Below, one piece after another: positions 4,710 through 7,060 of a stretch of 7,060 nt of DNA. This DNA is from Pseudomonadota bacterium (lineage in GTDB: Bacteria > Pseudomonadota > Alphaproteobacteria > Rhizobiales > Devosiaceae), in the NCBI GenBank assembly GCA_023387585.1, contig JAEWHZ010000128.1, forward strand, positions 1 to 7,060, written 5' to 3'. Under the pieces are notes generated by a model. It saw only the letters and a list, made by a program, of their open reading frames with translations. It ran no database searches and was not told where the DNA came from. The first letter of the stretch is position 1; each line of letters starts with the position of its first letter. The position numbers and the translations under genes are program-made.

Positions 4710-5978
4710 CTACTCCGCCGGGGTCAATTCGACGCCCAATCCGCTCAGCATCCGCCAGTAATCCGGATAGGTTTTTCCGGCGCAGGCGGGGTCGAGGATG
4801 GTGATGCCGCCGATCCTGAGGCCGGCGAGCGCGAAGCTCATGGCGATGCGGTGGTCGGAATAGGTCTCGATGCGGGTGGGCAGGATCTGGCCGGAGAGGG
4901 TGGGGTCGGCGTTGACGATGAGGTCGTCGCCCTCCTCGCGGGCGAGGCCGGGGCGGATGCGGTTGAGCTCGGTCGAGAGCGCCGAGACGCGGTCGCATTC
5001 CTTGACGCGCAGATTAGCGATGCCAGTGAAGCGCACCGGGTTGCGGTTGAAGGCGGCGAGGACGGCGATGGTGGGGATGGCGTCCTGCATCTGCGAGCCC
5101 TCGATGATGGCGGGCAGGTCCGGAAACTGCGCGATGACGGCATGCGACGCCGCGTCGGGCTGGGTGAAGGCCGAGGCCGGCACGCCGATGTCGATGCGGC
5201 CGCCGGTGAGGATTTCGGCGCCCCACAGATAGGTGGCGGCGGAGGCGTCGGGCTCAATGACGAAATCGGCGGCGCGGTAGCCGGTCGGCGAGACGCGCCA
5301 GGTGCCGGAATCGATTTCGTCGATCTCGGCGCCGAAGGCGCGCATGGCGGCCAGGGTGAGATCGACATAGCCGCGCGCACCAATCTCGGTGCCGGTAAGC
5401 GCGATCTCGACCGGGCCATCGGCCATGGGCGCGGCCATCAGGAGGGCCGAGACGTACTGGCTCGACAGGCCGGCATCGATCGTAACGCGGCCGCCAGGCA
5501 GCTTTCCGGTGCCGCGCACGGTTACGGGCGGGCAGCCGGTGGGGCTTTCGATATCGGCGCCCATGGCGCGCAGGGCCTCGACCAGCGGGGCGATGGGGCG
5601 CTTGTGCATGTGCTCGTCGCCATCGACCACCACGGTGCCGTCCACCGTGGCGACGGCGGCGGTGAGAAAGCGCGTGGCGGTGCCGGCATTGCCGAGGAAC
5701 AGCGGCTTTCGCGGCGCGGCGAGGCGGCCCGTGCCAGTGACGACGAAACTCGTGGCGTCGGGTTCCTCGACGGTGACGCCCATGTCGCGCAGGGCGGCGG
5801 CCATGAGCACGGTATCCTTGCTCTTCAGCGCGCCTGTGAGCCGGCTGGTGCCGGATGCGAGGGCGGCGACCAGAAGAGCGCGGTTGGTGATGGATTTCGA
5901 GCCCGGCGGGCTGACGCGACCGACAAGCGGGCGGCCGGGCGGGACGATGGTCAGGGCGGGAGGAAGCGGATCGAGCAT
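4710..5978 (-). CDS. aroA: 3-phosphoshikimate 1-carboxyvinyltransferase (EPSP synthase), class I-like
   Basis: The enzyme joins shikimate 3-phosphate and phosphoenolpyruvate to EPSP, the sixth step of the shikimate pathway to aromatic amino acids. The 422 residues match the family length. Motifs in order are PGSKSITNRALL (25-36, K28), LGNAGTATRF (95-104), HKRPI (125-129), SSQYVSALLM (172-181), the probable catalytic Asp299 in MQDAIPT, RVKECDR with Glu327, DHRIAM (375-380) and DPACAGKTYPDYW near the C-terminus with K402. These match E. coli-type class I enzymes, whereas CP4-type class II has GNAATGCRL. Phe104 sits where E. coli has Pro101. AGGT lies 6 bases before the ATG at 5978. The gene follows sufA by 112 bp on the same strand, with no link to cmk or rpsA. 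Confidence 0.93.
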   Translation of the reverse strand: MLDPLPPALTIVPPGRPLVGRVSPPGSKSITNRALLVAALASGTSRLTGALKSKDTVLMAAALRDMGVTVEEPDATSFVVTGTGRLAAPRKPLFLGNAGTATRFLTAAVATVDGTVVVDGDEHMHKRPIAPLVEALRAMGADIESPTGCPPVTVRGTGKLPGGRVTIDAGLSSQYVSALLMAAPMADGPVEIALTGTEIGARGYVDLTLAAMRAFGAEIDEIDSGTWRVSPTGYRAADFVIEPDASAATYLWGAEILTGGRIDIGVPASAFTQPDAASHAVIAQFPDLPAIIEGSQMQDAIPTIAVLAAFNRNPVRFTGIANLRVKECDRVSALSTELNRIRPGLAREEGDDLIVNADPTLSGQILPTRIETYSDHRIAMSFALAGLRIGGITILDPACAGKTYPDYWRMLSGLGVELTPAE

Positions 5979-6000
5979 GCCGACCTGTTAGGAGAAAGGC

Positions 6001-6066
6001 CGGGACGAATCCAGCCCCTATCGCATCGGGGACGGTTCCGGCCGTCTACGCGAAAGCGGGGATGAC
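6001..6066. repeat. GC-rich repeat-like segment between sufA and aroA
   Basis: The 112-bp gap holds three small stems in a row: CCCC (6015-6018) with GGGG (6028-6031), GACGG (6031-6035) with CCGTC (6042-6046), and CGC/GCG around a GAAA tetraloop (6049-6058), followed by GGGGATGACC. The GCGAAAGCGGGGATGAC and AATCCAGCCCC wording is typical of dispersed intergenic palindromes in many alphaproteobacteria, so this may be a decayed copy. It could also serve as the terminator of the suf operon. Only one copy is seen in the window. Confidence 0.35.
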
Positions 6067-6090
6067 CGGTTGGGCCGAGACTGGTGCGCG

Positions 6091-6471
6091 TCAGGCCCCT
6101 GCCCGGGCCTCGGCGAGCGCCTGGAGGTCGGCGGGCGCGAGCTGGACGCTTTCGCCGCAGCCGCAGGCGCCGGTCTGGTTGGGGTTCTTGAAGGTGAAGC
6201 CCGCGCTCATCTTCTCGGTCTCGAAATCCATCACCGTGCCGAGCAGGAACATGGTGGCCTTGGGGTCGACATAGATGTGCAGCCCCTTGTCCTCGACATG
6301 ATCGTCGCCGGGCATCGGCTCGGACACGTAGTCCATGGTGTAGGCGACGCCGGCGCAGCCGGAATTCCTCACCCCGACACGCAGGCCGACCACCGGCTCG
6401 TCCGCATCCTCGATGATCTCGCGGATGCGCTCGGCGGCGGCATCTGAAAGGGTCATGATCTTGAACGGCAT
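6091..6471 (-). CDS. sufA: A-type Fe-S carrier protein SufA (HesB/IscA family)
   Basis: This cytoplasmic carrier receives Fe-S clusters from the SufBCD scaffold and passes them to target proteins. The 126 residues hold the three conserved cysteines of the family: Cys39 in NSGCAGVAY, and Cys103 and Cys105 in GACGCGES. Further family landmarks are LSDAAAERI near residue 8, LRVGVRNSGC (30-39), YTMDY (44-48), IYVDPKA (66-72) and FKNPNQTGACGCG (94-106). The start at 6471 gives MPFKIMTLSD. Only a weak GAG precedes it. An ATG five codons later (6456) also lacks a site. The open frame runs upstream into sufT sequence in another frame and is not coding there. The gene is the last of the suf operon here, 50 bp after sufT, with a small inverted repeat in that gap. 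Confidence 0.92.
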   Translation of the reverse strand: MPFKIMTLSDAAAERIREIIEDADEPVVGLRVGVRNSGCAGVAYTMDYVSEPMPGDDHVEDKGLHIYVDPKATMFLLGTVMDFETEKMSAGFTFKNPNQTGACGCGESVQLAPADLQALAEARAGA

Positions 6472-6477
6472 GGCGGA

Positions 6478-6507
6478 GTCTCTATCGTTGACACACGATA
6501 TATAGAC
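6478..6507 (-). promoter_or_regulatory. imperfect stem-loop in the sufT-sufA gap
   Basis: Minus-strand GTCTATATATCG (6507-6496) pairs with CGATAGAGAC (6487-6478) around an 8-base loop. The core TATCG/CGATA stem and the outer GTCT/AGAC stem are split by a small bulge. It ends 6 bases before the sufA start, so it would cover the sufA ribosome binding region. The AT-rich TATATA stands out in this GC-rich DNA. It could be a processing site, a translational control element or a weak -10 box. No matching -35 box is seen. Confidence 0.35.
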
Positions 6508-6521
6508 CTTCGCGGCGGCGA

Positions 6522-6911
6522 TTACCACCAGTTGAGCGCGACCTGGGCTTCCTCGCTCATCATCTCGGCGCTCCAGGGGGGATCGAACACCATGTTGACG
6601 GTGACGTCCTGGATGCCCTCGACCGAGCGCACGGCGTTCTCGACCCAGCCGGGCATCTCGCCGGCCACGGGACAGCCGGGGGCGGTGAGGGTCATGTCGA
6701 CGACGAGGTTGCGGTCGTCGTCGAGATCGACCTTGTAGATCAGGCCGAGCTCGTAGATGTCGACGGGGATCTCGGGATCGTAGACGGTCTTGAGCGCGGC
6801 GATCAGGTCGGCGGTGATGCGCTCGACTTCCTCGGCGGGCAGCGAACCGGCATGTCCGGTCGAAATGCGCGGCTCGGGGGGCGGCAGGGTCTCGTGATCG
6901 AATTCGTCCAT
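6522..6911 (-). CDS. sufT: SufT, MIP18/DUF59 family Fe-S assembly factor
   Basis: The 129-residue protein belongs to the MIP18/DUF59 family, whose bacterial members help mature Fe-S proteins. The exact step is less clear than for SufBCD. Residues 1-25 are a Pro-rich leader. Then comes an alpha-beta domain with VYDPEIPVDIYELGLIYKV (43-61), the family signature, followed by MTLTAPGCPVAGEMP (73-87) with the conserved Cys80, and a C-terminal VFDPPWSAEMMSEEA (108-122) ending in NWW. AAGGAG lies 6-7 bases before the ATG, so the start is secure. It begins 11 bp after sufS stops and ends 50 bp before sufA starts, the same order as the end of known rhizobial suf operons. Confidence 0.92.
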   Translation of the reverse strand: MDEFDHETLPPPEPRISTGHAGSLPAEEVERITADLIAALKTVYDPEIPVDIYELGLIYKVDLDDDRNLVVDMTLTAPGCPVAGEMPGWVENAVRSVEGIQDVTVNMVFDPPWSAEMMSEEAQVALNWW

Positions 6912-6922
6912 GGCCGGCTCCT

Positions 6923-7060
6923 TCAGGCGAAGAATTTGCGGGCGCGCTCGAGCCCTTCGGCCAGCGCGTCGATATCGTCCTTGCCACTATATAGGGCGAG
7001 CGAGGCGCGGCAGGTAGAGGTGACGCCGAAGCGCGACAACAAGGGCTGGGCGCAATGGGT
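6923..7060 (-). CDS. sufS: cysteine desulfurase SufS, C-terminal 45 residues only
   Basis: Only the last 45 codons are inside the window. The segment begins THCAQPLLSRFGV, continues TSTCRASLALYS and ends LERARKFFA before TGA at 6925-6923. It matches the SufS/CsdA C-terminus (HCAMPLM ... CRASLAMYN in E. coli SufS). The PLP lysine and the catalytic cysteine loop lie beyond the edge. The full enzyme takes sulfur from L-cysteine as a persulfide for SufBCD. It is followed after 11 bp by sufT, so the two are co-transcribed. The promoter and any iron-responsive site lie outside the window. Confidence 0.88.
   Translation of the reverse strand, partial: THCAQPLLSRFGVTSTCRASLALYSGKDDIDALAEGLERARKFFA

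Noticed and set aside
4851..6065. 404-codon open frame on the plus strand opposite aroA
   Set aside because: It is the antisense shadow of a fully motif-supported aroA. The product is Gly/Ala/Arg-rich and featureless.
6488..6493. Plus-strand TTGACA as a -35 box
   Set aside because: No -10 box lies at 16-18 bp downstream (the sequence there is GCGGCG), and no plus-strand gene follows.
6472..6987. N-terminal extension of the sufA frame to 298 residues
   Set aside because: The extra part overlaps sufT and sufS in another frame and is Arg-rich. IscA/SufA proteins are about 105-130 residues, so the start at 6471 is kept.

Overview
The window is GC-rich chromosomal DNA from an alphaproteobacterium, most likely in the order Hyphomicrobiales (Rhizobiales). 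This rests on the gene order sufS-sufT-sufA, the extreme GC bias at third codon positions, the cysteine synthase subfamily and the GC-rich palindromic intergenic repeats. A Devosia- or Pelagibacterium-like genus is a guess. Most of the content is housekeeping. I see no CRISPR array, transposase, integrase, toxin-antitoxin pair or obvious defence system.

Left part (1-2172), all on the minus strand in transcription order: an unassigned protein of about 453 residues with a probable right-handed beta-helix (pectate-lyase-like or tail-spike-like) fold, a perfect 11-bp hairpin, mobA (molybdenum cofactor guanylyltransferase), a GC-rich stem around the mobA stop codon, and tRNA-Asn(GTT) at the window edge. 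A 160-bp divergent region then leads to tRNA-Cys(GCA) on the plus strand at 2336-2409. The beta-helix gene and mobA are therefore bracketed by two tRNA genes.

Middle part (2410-4514): a 57-residue hydrophilic small protein (plus) with a strong ribosome binding site converges on a 51-residue Arg-rich small ORF (minus), and their stop codons interlock. Next, on the plus strand, come a very acidic SRPBCC/AHSA1-domain protein and a PLP-dependent cysteine synthase. The 195-bp gap between the convergent cysteine synthase and aroA genes holds two inverted copies of a 27-bp palindromic repeat, probably a member of a dispersed repeat family that also acts as a two-way terminator.

Right part (4710-7060), all minus: the end of a suf iron-sulfur cluster operon (C-terminal end of sufS, sufT, then the A-type carrier sufA), a 119-bp gap with a second GC-rich repeat-like segment, and aroA (EPSP synthase). 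By motif this AroA is class I, not the CP4-like class II enzyme common in Rhizobiales, and it carries Phe where E. coli AroA has Pro101.

Functionally, SufS takes sulfur from cysteine, the product of the neighbouring cysteine synthase. MobA completes the bis-MGD cofactor, whose pathway also needs Fe-S clusters and sulfur. These links are metabolic. Nothing in the sequence shows co-regulation.
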